A stretch of DNA of 64,000 nt from Megamerina dolium (Eukaryota > Arthropoda > Insecta > Diptera > Megamerinidae): positions 51,680,508-51,744,507 of the forward strand of contig OY978528.1 in NCBI GenBank assembly GCA_963854835.1, written 5' to 3'. Positions 27,164 to 42,414 of the stretch are shown here, piece after piece. Both the position numbers and the translations under genes were made by a program. Position 1 is the first letter of the stretch. The number at the start of each line of letters is the position of its first letter. The notes beneath the pieces are model-generated. The model did not search any database. It was not told where the DNA came from and saw nothing but the letters and a program-made list of their open reading frames with translations.

Positions 27164-30100
27164 CTGAAATAAATATTGAAAAATTTAGTTTCGATGTTCT
27201 TGCTCATTACTATCAATACTCACCATTATTATGACCATTGTATAGACGACAATTGTTTACAATTAATTTGAAATCATTACGAAAATCACTAAATTTCATA
27301 TATTCGCCATTATCCAATTTATCTTCCATTTTCAATAGATCCATGGGTCTATAAAATATCAGCATTTAATTATATCTATATGTTAGACAATTTCGAAACA
27401 CTCACCTGCGTATAATGGAATAATAACGTGGCGCTATATCCTCCTCCACCGGGTCCATAAATGGCCAAGCATCTCGATGATTCTTCACATAGACGAGCAC
27501 CTTATGCATACCAATCTGTAGGACTTCTTCGGTTTCGGTAAAACTGAGAAAATTTGTATTCGAGGAATTGTTGGAAATAGAATTAAAGGATTGTGAGTGA
27601 GATTGTTTTGTAGTATGATGGTGATGTTTGCGTATTGGATATATGGATGAGGATGATGATGAGGTTGAACCAGAATTGGTGTTTGAATAGAAACGGGAAA
27701 TATTATTATAATTATCATGATTATAATGACTATTATTATTATTGTTATTATAATTATTATTATTATTATGATTGCTGTTGTTGCTATTGTTATGGTACTG
27801 AATATTATTAGCATATTTCATATAACATTTAGATGCTGCTTTCGACGATCTTTTTGTCGTTGATGATATCGCTAATGCTGCTGTTTTTGATGATGTGGTT
27901 GATGCTACTATTACTGCTGCAGCTGCATTTGTTGTTGTTGTTGTTGTTATGAAGGATTTTCTTTTCACATTCGAGGTATGATTTGTAGTGGTGGTGGTGT
28001 TCATGAATGTTGTGCTACTAATTACATTTCTACATAGATTTTTTTGTACAAATCATTCATGACGTCATGATGACAGTGATGATGATGGTGATAGTAATGA
28101 TGATAATAATATAAATGGTAGATGTGATTGTGATTAGTTATGGTGGTGGTGTGATGAAGTGAAGATAGTATAGTTGTTTTAATGGATTTCAAAAACAATC
28201 AAAATAAATAAATAAAAATAAATTATAATTGATTTTAATATGTATATATTTTTATTTTTTTGTTCAGTTTACAAATATTTACAAATAAATTGTGAGTAGG
28301 AAATGAAAGTGTACGGAATTATTTTTATTAACGATGGATCGTAGAAATTAAAAATATGTGTGGAAGGGAAAAGCGAAAAATAAATAGTTTCTTTACTAAT
28401 TTAATTTATAAATATGTATTACACTATGTAATTTTATTTCAAAAAATTTTATTACAAAAGATGATTAACAAGAGCTACGTAGGCATACATTCACTTATGT
28501 TCTGCAATTCGATTTTCGATTTCAGTCACTTTTTCCTTCCTAAAGGACTAATTTCAAAGAAGAATATATTCAAAAATGTCATTTTGTATATCGATAAGAC
28601 ACTAACAATTGATCAACATATTTGAAAAGTCGATCTGGGTGGTACACTACTCCATTTTCGAGCATACTTGCTAGTTAATACAAATAATCGAATGTGTTCA
28701 TGCACACAGTATGCATAACATATATACTAGACTCCTGCAACGACTCATTCATATTGCGTTTCAAGACATTTTCTTAAAATTCAACTATGACTTGCACAAC
28801 ACTGAACTCAAGATGGATGGTCTCGGTTGTTTTGTTAGTCATTGTAGTTATAACTCGAAACGCAATACACTCGAAAGGCATTTGATTCGAAGTCAACAAT
28901 GACTTTGTTTGTGTAATTAAAATAAAGTAGATTACTTTATTCAAATGTATGTTTAATTCAAAAATATCTTAGAAGATATATGTATACTGTCTTAAGGAAT
29001 ATTTAAAAATTAATGATTATTTAAATGCATCTTTTTTTTTTCTTTCTATAAGTATAATATGCATTTTAATTACTAAATAAATTTAAATTCATTTTTTTTT
29101 ATCTATATATTTTCCACTATATCACATTTAGGAAAATATTTATTTTTACATACATACATATTTTACGTACTACGTATTTCATATTTACGTATACATATGC
29201 AATTTAATGTTTTAGATTGAACTTTATTTAAAATAAAAAATCAATAATTAATTTTCCTCTTGATTTTTATTACATTTTCGTTCTATGTCTCGATCAGAAC
29301 TTGCTGAAGATAAAAAATTTAGATACAATTGTGCCTTACCAATTAAGCTAAGTCAGCAGTAAGCATATTTGGTTACACATTCCCGACAGCCAAACGTACA
29401 GCGAGCGTGAGAAATGCTTGCTTTACAAAATATTTCCTCGTTGCGGACATGAAGATAATAAAAAAAAATAGAAAATATTGCTTTTCTACTAAAACGCCAA
29501 ATATAACATCATCAATGAACCGAAACATACGAATGATTCGAATGATTTTTGGCATTTTGGGTTGTTACTGTTGACTCTCCTATGATTCGAAAGGCAATGA
29601 AAATTGAAACAAAACTTGCGGTTCATACTTAAAAAGATTAGAGCGTACTTCATTGCTTGCCTATGTTGAAAATATTTGTTGTCGAATGAATGTTCATCGT
29701 ACGCTAGACGGAATCATAGTTAACATCGTCAGTTGCAACGAATCACACAATGTGCAAAGAAGATCGAATCGTCTAATATATACATTCTAATATGTATATA
29801 CATTTGAACACATACTTTTGTATGGGCGGTAGGCGTGGTTTCGGTCATTTTCGAACTCGTATATTAATTTGTAAATATTTATAATCATACATACAAAATT
29901 TCAGCTTCATATGTTGATACTTTTGTGCGAAAAGCTCGAAAATATAATTTTGAATGAGAGATAGGAGGGGTTTAAATCCGTTTACGCCCATTTTCTAACT
30001 ACATTCACAAGTTTAATGATATGTACCAAGTTTCTGTTCTTTATTTTCATATATTTTCGAATTCATACATTATAAAGTGTAAAAAGTGTAAAAACTTATA

Positions 30101-33100
30101 GGAACATGTTTTTGTATGAGAAATGGGCGCGATTTTCATCCAATACCGCCCATTTTTGAACTCCAAATTTCAGCTTAATAATTTTATACTTTCGTGCACG
30201 AAGCACAAAAAAATTGTTATATGAAAGACAGTAGATAGATAGATAGAGATACGATAGAGAGGTTTTTATACTATTACGGTCATTTTCGAACTTGTTCATG
30301 CCATTAGTAAATGCAATCTAATGTACCGAATTGAGAGGTCTGTACTTATTCACACTTTAAATGTGAATTACTAAACAAATTTACCTATTTCAAATGGTTT
30401 TAAAATCCACTTTCGTTTCGTATGATTTGCAGAACATAACTGTACACTCTTATAATACTAAAAAATATGTTTATAAATTATATTAGATGACGAGAAACAT
30501 AAGGAATAGGTCTCTATAATAGTATACTACTTAAGGGCGTTTGTTGCAAGATGGCCAATTGAATTATATCTGTTCAGAGTTATAAGGAAATCATGGTGGT
30601 GGTATTCCCATTTGACTTCACGGCAATGATTAAAACTAGAAAATACTAATATCGGAAATAAACATTAGATTCGAGAATTTTAAGCTCTTCCAAAATTATG
30701 TAAAGTTTACTGTGACCTATTCATATTTTCGAAAATGCTGATCACTAGTTTTGGGTTCCAAAGAGTTCTACATTAAACAAACTCAAAATGTAACTCAGAA
30801 ACGTAATTTAAAGGCTTTAAAAACGTGTTTAAATAAACCATAGAAATTGTCGACAAATTTCTTATACGAAATAACTTGCTCTTTGTCAACCATTAGCTGA
30901 AGTTTAAGATATTTCGTGAACATTTAATAAAGCACATTTTAGCTAAAACGACAGCTCTATAATTCCGCCAAAAGTGAAAATCAATGAAAGTAAAAGAATG
31001 TTTGTTTTCTGGAAATCGAATTATTAATATTTGTTTTCGAATTTCATTTTGTTGTTAATGCAGTAGAGCTTTTTTTCACCGTTCATTTTCGAAATTCATT
31101 TTTTTAATGAATATGAATTATATTTTCTAAATCATGTCCAATTGAAACGTAATAAAAAATGAAATTGTAGTGATTTCATTTCACTTTCACTTAGAAGGGA
31201 ATCATAGAACCTGCCTGAATAATTATTTCTCGATCACAGTGGATGTCATAGACTTATATTGTCGACCCCGAATGGTAAAACTGTTGTAACAAAACATTTT
31301 TATAGCTCTAGTTGCCAACGTATGGCGTGTGTGAGAGAACCAACTTGAATCTTTCTGAAAGTGCTGATGCATCGGTTGCTTTGCACCCGAGACCTTGAAG
31401 TTAAGGCCCTCGCACTATTGTTAGAGTTGGTTTGGCGGATAAAAATATACAGGTAATATCGGATTTACGGTGTGATAACCCGAAAACCTGTTTGAATTTT
31501 CTTTGTCTTTAAAAGTTTCACTCGAGGGACTTAGTGGCAGTGCAAATGCCGGTAGACATAAACGGGTTCGGAAAAGAAATAATAGTAGCGAAGGCCTATC
31601 TACCAGAGGAGGACCCACAGGCACCACCTGCTTCAATCCAGAGACCGGTGGATTATTGTGAGCGGACTAATTTACCACTGATACTCGGCTGAGATGCAAA
31701 AGCGCACATCGAGGTCTGGGGCAATACAGTTAGTCTAAGTAATAGATTAGAATTAGAAACATTGGCAATACAGCAACTTTTGTTACGAGCACACGCAACG
31801 ACGTGCTTGACATAACGATAAGAAATACTTGGGGTAGTGAGCTAATTACAAATTGGCATGTGTCAACTGAACCATCAATGTCGGATCATAGAATAATAAG
31901 ATTCGTTGTTAAGGGTTCACCGTTAGTAAAGTGAATTCTGAGGAATCCTAGGAAAACAGACTGGGAAAAATACTTAGAAAACCGGAGAATAAATTTTAAC
32001 CAGCGTAAGTTTGGAGATGATATCAAAAATGAAATAGAATTAGACAATGTGGTAGAAGGCCAATAAGTAGCGTCAGCTCCAAAAAGGATTAACCTTGGTG
32101 GAACAATGAGTTTTCCCTGTGGGAAAAAAGACTGAGGATTGGGAAGTTTATAGAAACACTTTGACACTTTACAATAAGGAGATCAGAGAAGCAAAGCGAG
32201 AAAGTTTTAGAAATTTCTGCATCAGTGTAGAAGAAACTGGGGAGGCATCAAGACTAGAATTTATTGTCTAAGGTAATCAGAATTACGTCAGTAACCTTAA
32301 AAGATTATGGAAGTTTTACTGAGGGTGAGGAAGAAAAAGTTCAACTTCTTCTATATACTCACTTTCCTTCAATCTTCAATCCCATCAGGAACAGAACAAA
32401 CTAAACATTTTAGTACAATAAATAGGACAAACTAGAATATGCAAAAGGACTATGCACAAAGTCTAGGATTTGGTGGGCGGTAAACACCTTTAAACCACTG
32501 AAATCTCTTGGTGTGGCTTAAGGGCTTAGGACATATCTTAGGCAAGAAGGACTTTCTTCATCCGAAATCCTTCAAACCTATTTGCGTATCATATTTCATG
32601 CTGAAAGTATTAGAGAAATCTGTAGACAACTACATCAGAATAACTATTACAGTAAACTATCCATTACACGAGTGTCAGCATGCGTACAGAGGGAAAAGTC
32701 GGAGTTGCACACCAAAGTTACTGAGATGAATCTACACTGTAATCGTTAGACCCATGATAGCTTACAGAGCTGTCGTTTGGTAGAACTGCACAAAGATTCA
32801 GACTATTACCACTATATTTGGCAGGATTTAAAGACTAGCATGTGTGTGTATAACAGGAGCTATGCCCAAATGTCCAACAGCATCATAGGAAGCTCTATTG
32901 GAACTTACATATCTTCACATCTACATCCAGTGTGCTGTGCTGTCAATAGCGGACCAGGTAGTTGTATGAATCGCAAAAAATATGATATTATGGCAAAACA
33001 ATATCCTGAAATCGTAATGCCAAGGAACTCAATGTATCTGGAGTTCAGTTTTACTTAACGATTCAAAACTGAACTCAGTAACAAAAACAAATGGGAATAT

Positions 33101-36100
33101 ATATCCAAAACCTACAGGATAAACCAGAACAGGTTTGACCCATTCCATGTCACTTTTAGAAACCTCCAACCTAAGACGATTTGAGAAATGTATTAACCTA
33201 AATAAGAGTATTCTAAGAATCGTTACAGAAATACTCAGAGGACACTGTAGGTTGAATTATCACCTAATGAAATTGGGAATCTTTTCGGATGAAACCTGCC
33301 CACACTGCAGTGAGAAGAATGAGACTGCGAAACATGTGTTTGAAATGTGCCTAGCACTAATGCACACAAGAAGGAAAAATTTCGGGAAATTTTAAATACA
33401 CATTTCGATCTGTTGACATCCTATAAGGTAGGATATATGTTAAACATACTATAAGTCCAAGACGGGCTGCACAATAGACCAAGGGCAACACAACCCTTAA
33501 ATAATAATAATAATCGTTAGAGTTCTGGGGAATTATAGAATGTATGACTTTGTTTAACTATTACTCAGAATCCTTACCGCTCCTTCCTTATTAACCATTC
33601 CATATGCTTTTGTTCCTACCGATCGTATTGTCCACTTGCAACAAAACACCCTACATACAAATTTATGTACTAAACACCAATAAACCATAAGAAATTGGAA
33701 TATAATACAATTTATGAGAAAATACCAAGTACTCGGAGCAATCTAAGATAAACAAAATAGAATGGCACCATAATAATACAATAATAAATGAAATGAAATG
33801 CTGAAATAAAAACAATAACAAACAGCAAACAAGCAACAGCTAGTAATGGCCGCATATTCATAAAAAGCTTCTTCTTTGAAAGCATCAATTTTAAGAAATG
33901 CAATAGAGAGAATGTACTTATAAAATATTGAAATAGAAAAAATATATCATTGTTATATACATCAATGAAAAACTCACTCATCTGCACTTTTATCCGAGTA
34001 CTGTGATGATGATGTCTTCGATGATGCAAAGATTGCTGTCGTTCCTGAGGATTTCTTTTTATTACTGCCACTACTGTGACTGCTATTATTACCGCCGCTA
34101 TTACTGTTACTACTACTATGTTTTTCCACTTTCTCAACAATACTAGCGGTCGATGATTTTTGTTTTTTATTCGTGCTTGTTGCCACTGTTGAGCTGGAGC
34201 TAGATATGACAGATGCTCGATTTGTTCGATTATTTTCACGTTCTGTGGCCGTAAAAATCGGCGGCGATGTTGACGATCTCGACATTATTGTATCTTGTTG
34301 TCGATTTGTTGTTGATGTTGTTGTTTCTGTCCTTGTTGTTATTGTTGTCGTCGTTGGCGGCGGTATAAAAATATTACCTGTCAATGACGATAGCGAATTG
34401 TTAGTTTGTCTGCCCGGCAACTTCATATTTGGCGCAGGTGCCATATCATGAACAATACCAACAACGTTTTCCACCTTTTTCTTCTTCACCTGATGATGTG
34501 CCTGATTATGGCACACTGGTGGTGTACTGGCAACCGAATCGACAATAAGCGTTTCACTATTATTATGCACAGCAGCACTCGGCACCACTCCATTCAAGTC
34601 AATATCGTTGTTGTTAATGCCACCAGCTGCAGAGGAAGCAGTAGCTGCAACAACAACAACAACACTATCACCAATTTGCCGACAAATGTTCTCCTTATCC
34701 TCCAGACTCAGTGAGGATGCGTGAACGTGATGTATATGGTGTTGTGCTGTGGTGTGATGTTGCTGATGCTGTGTAAGCAGCCGGGCGTTATGATTACTGG
34801 TGCTGCTGGTGCTAATACTACCGCTATTGCTGTTGCTATTACTGTGTGAAGTACTGTTGACAATATTTGTCGTGGTTGCCGCTGTCGCATGCTTATGACG
34901 ACGACGATGATGTTCACGTGATTTCTTCTTTTGTTTCTTTTGTGATTTCTTCTTTTTATGATGTGATTTCTTTGTGGCTTTTGATGTTGTTAAATCGGGC
35001 GGTGATAGAAATTCCTTCGTTGCCGATATATCTTCGACTACTGCGGCGATATGTTGCAATTTATATTGTGCTTCAACTTCTATATCCTGTTGCACTAATT
35101 TCTTATCATCCAAATATTCCTGCTGTTGTCGCTGTTTCTCCTCCTGTTGTTCCTCCTCCTCTTCGATGTCCTTGGGTTCGACTTTAATTTGTCTCAACTC
35201 TTGTTGCTGCTCCTGCTCCACAGTACAATTTTGCACAATTTCAATGCAATCAACTGCTGTGGTGCTTCTTCTCTGCACTATCTTATCGTAGTCGTCTTCG
35301 TCTTCGTCTTCTTCGTCTTCAGGTGACAAACAAAATGTTTCACGATGACAGAGAAACTCACTGGAGTTTGTTGTTGTTGTACGCCTTAAAGAACTAGCAT
35401 ATGTAGATATACCGCTAGCAGTAGATGTCGATTGTGAGCTAAAATTAAATATGCGCAAGAAATATTAATTAGAATCGGTGCTGTGGATAGGACTTCGCAA
35501 TAGATAAATTTTTCAAAATTTACCAAGATGAAGAGTGAGAGAGAGACATAGAGAGTGCATAGAGTATGAAAGAGCAATGAATATAGTGGATAGTACTTAT
35601 TTTGAAGAGAGTGTAATAATGTAAAGCATATAGTCACGAATGAATATAAACAGGGACCGAAAAAATGAAAGTTTGTATATTGTTTACAATGATTATGGTC
35701 CTTGAATAGAATGTATGAAATAAAAATATTAATGAACAAAATATAAAACAACAAATTTACAGAAAATGAATAAAATACAACAAAAACGAATGAAGGGTTT
35801 AAATGTAATATGTTTAACTCGGCGCACCACATAATGCATGTTGTAGAAGGTCGGCTCCAACAATAAGAAACTCCATACCGAAAATTTCAAATACAAAGAA
35901 CTGAAGAAGTCAGAAGTCTTGCTATATTTTTACGTATAACTTCAAAACTTATGACTAGATTTTATAGTTTAATATGACATTCAAAGGGAGATATGTGTAT
36001 ACGTTTATAATATTAAACAGCTTCTTATATTCCAATAAAAACTATAAGAGTAAATACGCATAATATGCAGCAAACCTTGTTTACCCTATGTATTTTCTAT

Positions 36101-38704
36101 GTTCAAAATTAATTTTAAAATATATTTTATATAATGACAAAGAAATTTGTACACAAAATGTTCAACTCCATTTAGTAGTGCTTTCAACGAGATGTAATTT
36201 CTTTGAATAGGTGAAATTTTTTGAATTTTAAAAAATGAATATTGAATAGCTCATAGGAAGCTACATTAAAGTGTAAGTGTGATACGCCAAGTTAAAAACT
36301 TATTAAATATTTTAGGACCTTGTGTAATCTTTATTTTCCTAAATTTATGTAAATTTTTTATAATGATTATGGTCCCTGAATATGATGAATATAATGTAAT
36401 ACAAATATTATTAGAAATAAATGTATTGCAAATAAAGAAAAATACAACCAAAAATAAATGAATGATTTTCAATCTATTAATTCATACGTCTTGAACAATT
36501 ACAGTGAATGGAAAAAGAAATTAAATACAATCTAACCAAAACCAAAAAAAATATATATATATAAATTTTTTATTTTAACCAACATAATCATGTAAATAAT
36601 TTAAGAATATATAAAAAAGCATGCTTACTTAATTTGTTTGTTTGTGTGTTTTTCACAAAAATGAAATACATTCTATCCAATTCCGAAATAACGCACATAT
36701 AAACACACAATAAATAAAATAAATGGAAAATTTTGTTGTTGATGACGATGATGACGTTAATTGTGTTGTGTTGTCTCGTTATAGTTTGTTGGTTGGTAGA
36801 AGTCCCAGGTCACTTTTCGTGATTTAACACACAACAGCCGCAATAGAACCTCAGTCTAATAGTATCTTTTGTAAGCACACTTGTTGAAGAGTGTGGAAAT
36901 TGGTTCTCTTCTCTTTTTTTTTTTTTTTTTGCAGAATTTTGAAAAAATGTATTTTATGGTGAATTAGCACAACTAAGCTTTGATCGAGAAAATAACAATG
37001 TCATTTGTCGAACAATGTTGTTTTTACCGTTGTACTTGTCGTAGTGTCAGATGTTGTTGTTTGTTGAGTAAAAAATATCCTACTCATGCTGCTGTTGTTG
37101 GTGTTATTTCATTTCAGTCAACTCAATAAAATCTCAATTGGCTAATTGATAGAAAGAAAATAAGAGAAAGAAAAAAACAAACAACAATAACTATTTAATA
37201 CACAAAATCAATTGGATAATAAAATTTTAAAAAATTGCTTATACATACAACGAAATGAAAATTATATACAAATTTATAAAACCAAACTAAAGACAGCTTG
37301 GTTGTTCAGTTTGTGAATGTTATGTTCATTTCGGTTTTTGTGTGTGTGTGTGTGTGTTATGAAATGTTGTTTTGCTTATGGGCATTCGTGTGAATATATG
37401 TCTGGTTATATCTAAAATAATATCGTTTCTCTCTACTTTTAATAAGCAAAACTTATAAAATTCTGATGCGTTTGCATTCATTTCATGTTCGTATTTAGTT
37501 TATTTTGTTTGGTAGTAGTGGTGGTGGTGGAGTCGTAGTAATAGTTGTAGACTAAGTAATAGTTTTGGAAAGAACAAGTTCTCTCGCTAACCGTCTTCTG
37601 GTGCGACTCTGTGTCGGTGTTATGTGTGGCGGTTTTGCTGGCGGCTCAAATTGATAACGTTGACGATCACGTTGCAGACGTTCTTGCTCTTGGCGCGCCT
37701 TCAACTCCACAATATTACGTATACGACTTGAGTTACGCACTTGCAAAAGCCTACAAAAAATGTGAAGATTAAATCCATAAAATTTTACAAATCTATTGTA
37801 GTAATGCGTATGTGTGTCTACATACTTTCTTCTTCTCAAACGCTCACGTTCACGAAATAATTGCGGCAATTTTGGTAGAAAATTCTCATCCAATATCTGA
37901 TAGAGTTCACGCTCTTTAGCATTTATTGATGATTTAAATTTACTAGCTAAATTTTGCCAATCCTCTTCGGTGAAACAAATCACCTGCCACACTGTAGCAG
38001 CCGAATTTGATTTTGCAATACCACTGCCTGATGATGGTTTATCCTCACGATACAATCGTGTACCATAGAAATACCAATAACCAGAATTTTTCGAATCGTA
38101 GCCCAATGGTTCAACACGTAAACTATCAGCTTCTAAATTGCTGAGTATAACTTGTACATCGGCTGAATCCAAACGAAAATGACATAAGTCATGTAGTATT
38201 TGTAAACGTTTTCGCACCGGTAATGATTGAAAATCAATATCTGTATCAAAATGATTCTCTGTACTATGTATGCGACACTGCTGGCGTAGAAAACGCCTTA
38301 AAAACATTTGATAATTGCTATGCGTTATCTCCTTTGCTACCGATTTAAGAGCATCGCAACCCCTTAATAGACGTACTATAAGCTCTGGTACTAGGGCGAT
38401 TTGATCTTCGTCAGTACCATCGGATAAGAGTGCAGACTCTAAATCCTACAATCAAAAAGTAGGAATGTGAGGGTAAATATATGTTTTGATATACTAATCA
38501 CTATTTTACTTACCTCAATATCAATATCAGGTAAATTAAATGCAGAACTGAACAATGAACAAAAATGAGATATACAAGGTATCTCCCACCATGATTGAAT
38601 ATCTATAAATATTAATAAACAATATAACATATATATATATATGGAATGAACAGTTCACTTCAAATTTTTTACTCACCCAATAAGCCGATGAAAGTAGAAA
38701 CCAT
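18924..38704 (-). CDS. dikar: CECR2/dikar-family bromodomain chromatin protein, whole gene (8 coding exons)
   Basis: I join eight exons: 38704-38677, 38602-38514, 38445-37826, 37750-37592, 35438-33978, 28029-27406, 27348-27224 and 27163-18924. Phases match at every junction, giving about 3,781 residues. The N-terminus ([41 protein letters not shown]) is strongly CECR2-like, covering the DDT/WHIM-type region that in CECR2 proteins contacts an ISWI-class remodeler. A single bromodomain lies at about 955-1055, with the WPF shelf at 974-976 and the acetyl-lysine-binding Asn in LYNG at about 1031. After it come roughly 2,700 residues of Ser/Lys/Asp-rich, SP-rich and polyglutamine sequence. CECR2 family members are nuclear and form the CERF remodeling complex in mammals; the role in this fly is inferred. 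The protein is far longer than human CECR2, owing to the low-complexity tail. The donor of exon 4 is the weakest point. Confidence 0.88.
27224..27348 (-). CDS. dikar: dikar exon 7, bromodomain core
   Basis: This 125-bp exon lies between 57- and 60-bp introns, with acceptor GATATTTTATAG and donor AATG|GTGAGT. It encodes [17 protein letters not shown], then [20 protein letters not shown]. The PMDL block and the Asn of LYNG are the conserved acetyl-lysine pocket elements. The exon is too short to appear as a stand-alone reading frame. Confidence 0.88.
27406..28029 (-). CDS. dikar: dikar exon 6, linker and first half of bromodomain
   Basis: The acceptor is TCTATGTAG|AAATG and the donor CGCAG|GTGAG. 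The first part is Thr-, Asn- and His-rich. The last 45 residues ([28 protein letters not shown]) are the Z helix and ZA loop start of a bromodomain, including the WPF shelf. The open frame would continue into a stop at the donor, which marks the exon end. Confidence 0.85.
28726..29777. mobile_element. MITE-like element, copy A
   Basis: It starts ACTAGACTCCTGCAACGACTC, almost identical to the left end of the copy at 59815 (ACTAGACTCTTGCAACGACT), and shares CATTCATATTGCGTTTCAA and GATGGATGG nearby. At its right end it shares GTTACTGTTGACTCTC and CAATGTGCAAAGAA.ATCGAATCG with that copy. The middle parts differ. No coding capacity. The two ends are only weakly inverted. Confidence 0.5.
29820..30300 (+). 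repeat. Degenerate GGGCGTGG minisatellite
   Basis: Three to four diverged units of about 150 bp follow a pattern of 'TATGGGCGG/GGGCGTGG .. TTTACGCCCATTTTC.. AACT .. CATACATACAAAATTTCAGCTT .. TTTTGTGCGAAAAGC'. Unit starts lie near 29822, 29970, 30120 and 30265. The same family occurs inverted at 4685-4960. Confidence 0.55.
31440..33515 (+). mobile_element. Non-LTR retrotransposon with RNase H region, decayed
   Basis: Successive frames give an endonuclease-like tail ([12 protein letters not shown]), the post-endonuclease phrase [20 protein letters not shown], and [20 protein letters not shown] short reverse transcriptase piece follows (RSCTPKL, YRGKSR). Near the 3' end comes [20 protein letters not shown] with a CPHC..H..C cluster, as in Jockey/R1/LOA-type elements that carry RNase H. 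The 3' tail contains (AAT)n at about 33500. Stops and frame shifts are abundant and much of the reverse transcriptase is missing. I cannot settle the clade within the RNase H-bearing group. Confidence 0.65.
33978..35438 (-). CDS. dikar: dikar exon 5, low-complexity linker
   Basis: The acceptor is TTTAATTTTAG|CTCACAATCG and the donor GATGA|GTGAGT. It encodes about 487 residues: an acidic block ([14 protein letters not shown]), a glutamine/glutamate-rich segment, a basic [17 protein letters not shown] stretch that could act as a nuclear localisation signal, then Ser/Thr/Asn/His-rich sequence. No folded domain seen. It lies between the WHIM-type region and the bromodomain. Confidence 0.82.
35439..37591. 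other. dikar intron 4, 2.1 kb
   Basis: AT-rich intron with an acceptor at 35439. It contains a (GT)n run at about 37338-37357. A roughly 110-bp block is duplicated: AATGATTATGGTCC(T/C)TGAATA at 35686 recurs at 36362, followed by related AT-rich wording including ACAACCAAAA/ACAACAAAAA. No coding exon seen inside. Confidence 0.6.
37592..37750 (-). CDS. dikar: dikar exon 4, basic helical segment, donor uncertain
   Basis: It encodes [20 protein letters not shown] and a charged, Arg-rich stretch to TQSRTRRR. The preferred donor is CG|GTTAGC at 37591, because the downstream exon 5 needs two leftover bases. An alternative phase-compatible donor, TTA|GTCTAC, lies at about 37554 and would add 13 residues. 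Neither is a strong consensus, so this junction needs transcript evidence. Confidence 0.65.
37826..38445 (-). CDS. dikar: dikar exon 3 (DDT/WHIM-type region)
   Basis: The acceptor is TTGATTGTAG and the donor AAA|GTATGT. It encodes [20 protein letters not shown] then [24 protein letters not shown]-type helix residues and [20 protein letters not shown]. This is the continuation of the DDT/WHIM architecture in CECR2-like proteins. The next frame runs open through the 75-bp intron, so the raw open frame is misleading. The intron is recognised by its GTATGT..TTTTTTGTAG ends and by restored similarity at [16 protein letters not shown]. Confidence 0.9.
38514..38602 (-). CDS. dikar: dikar exon 2
   Basis: The acceptor is ..AATATTTATAG and the donor GAG|GTAAGT. 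It encodes [20 protein letters not shown] and LPDIDIE, the most recognisable CECR2 signature at the protein's extreme N-terminus. The flanking introns are 74 and 68 bp. Confidence 0.88.
38677..38704 (-). CDS. dikar: dikar exon 1 (start codon)
   Basis: This encodes M-V-S-T-F-I-G-L-L plus one base, followed by the strong donor G|GTGAGT. Its single leftover base completes a GAT codon with exon 2, which places the start nine residues before the conserved QSWWEIP block. Human CECR2 likewise starts shortly before SWWEVP. I chose this ATG on phase, donor quality and length. A further non-coding 5' exon is possible. Confidence 0.7.
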
Positions 38705-38722
38705 TTATATGTGTACTTTCAT
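38705..38722 (-). promoter_or_regulatory. Six-codon upstream ORF abutting the dikar start codon
   Basis: The minus strand reads ATG-AAA-GTA-CAC-ATA-TAA, with the next three bases being the dikar ATG at 38704. The uORF is in frame with the gene, and its stop codon directly precedes the start. If the transcript includes this stretch, translation would depend on leaky scanning or reinitiation. Confidence 0.5.
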
Positions 38723-38751
38723 CCACGGGCTTGTTATTAATATTTAATTAT

Positions 38752-38753
38752 TT

Positions 38754-38779
<26 letters not shown>
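38752..38779. promoter_or_regulatory. (CT)n/(GA)n tract upstream of dikar, possible GAGA-factor site
   Basis: About 13 CT dinucleotides (GA on the coding strand) are followed by (TA)n to 38788, only 50-75 bp from the dikar start codon. GA tracts bind GAGA factor in flies and often lie near transcription starts. Whether it is promoter or leader here cannot be told. Confidence 0.4.
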
Positions 38780-38789
<10 letters not shown>

Positions 38790-38799
38790 GTACGTATCA

Positions 38800-42183
<3,384 letters not shown>

Positions 42184-42239
<56 letters not shown>

Positions 42240-42252
42240 TTTTCTTTTTTTT
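42184..42252. repeat. (TA)n then poly-T tract, right of Tc1 insertion
   Basis: TA dinucleotides to about 42222 continue the tract interrupted by the transposon, followed by a T-run. Confidence 0.9.
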
Positions 42253-42414
42253 GGTTTGAAAATACTTTTACTGGGAACATTTAATGAAGAAGTGGCGTTT
42301 AAATATGGGTAACTGTATGTTTAATTCGTTCAAGAGATCAGATATCAAAGCAATCCGGTCTTCCGCTTTGAGCTAATGTTTGCAATTAATGTTTTCATCC
42401 ATTAATGACAAATA

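Larger units (their letters stand above)
28030..33977. other. dikar intron 5, 5.9 kb with repeats
   Basis: This is the largest dikar intron, bounded by GTGAGT (33977) and TATGTAG (28030). It contains a MITE (28726-29777), a minisatellite (29820-30300) and a decayed non-LTR element (31440-33515). The rest (28200-28700, 30300-31440, 33515-33977) is AT-rich with nothing recognisable. Confidence 0.75.

Noticed and set aside
33712..34239. 175-codon minus-strand frame
   Set aside because: It overlaps dikar exon 5 in a different frame and runs into intron sequence.
37751..37825. Coding continuation through [13 protein letters not shown]
   Set aside because: This is a 75-bp intron read through in frame. 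It has GTATGT and TTTTTTGTAG ends, and removing it restores the conserved CECR2 sequence.
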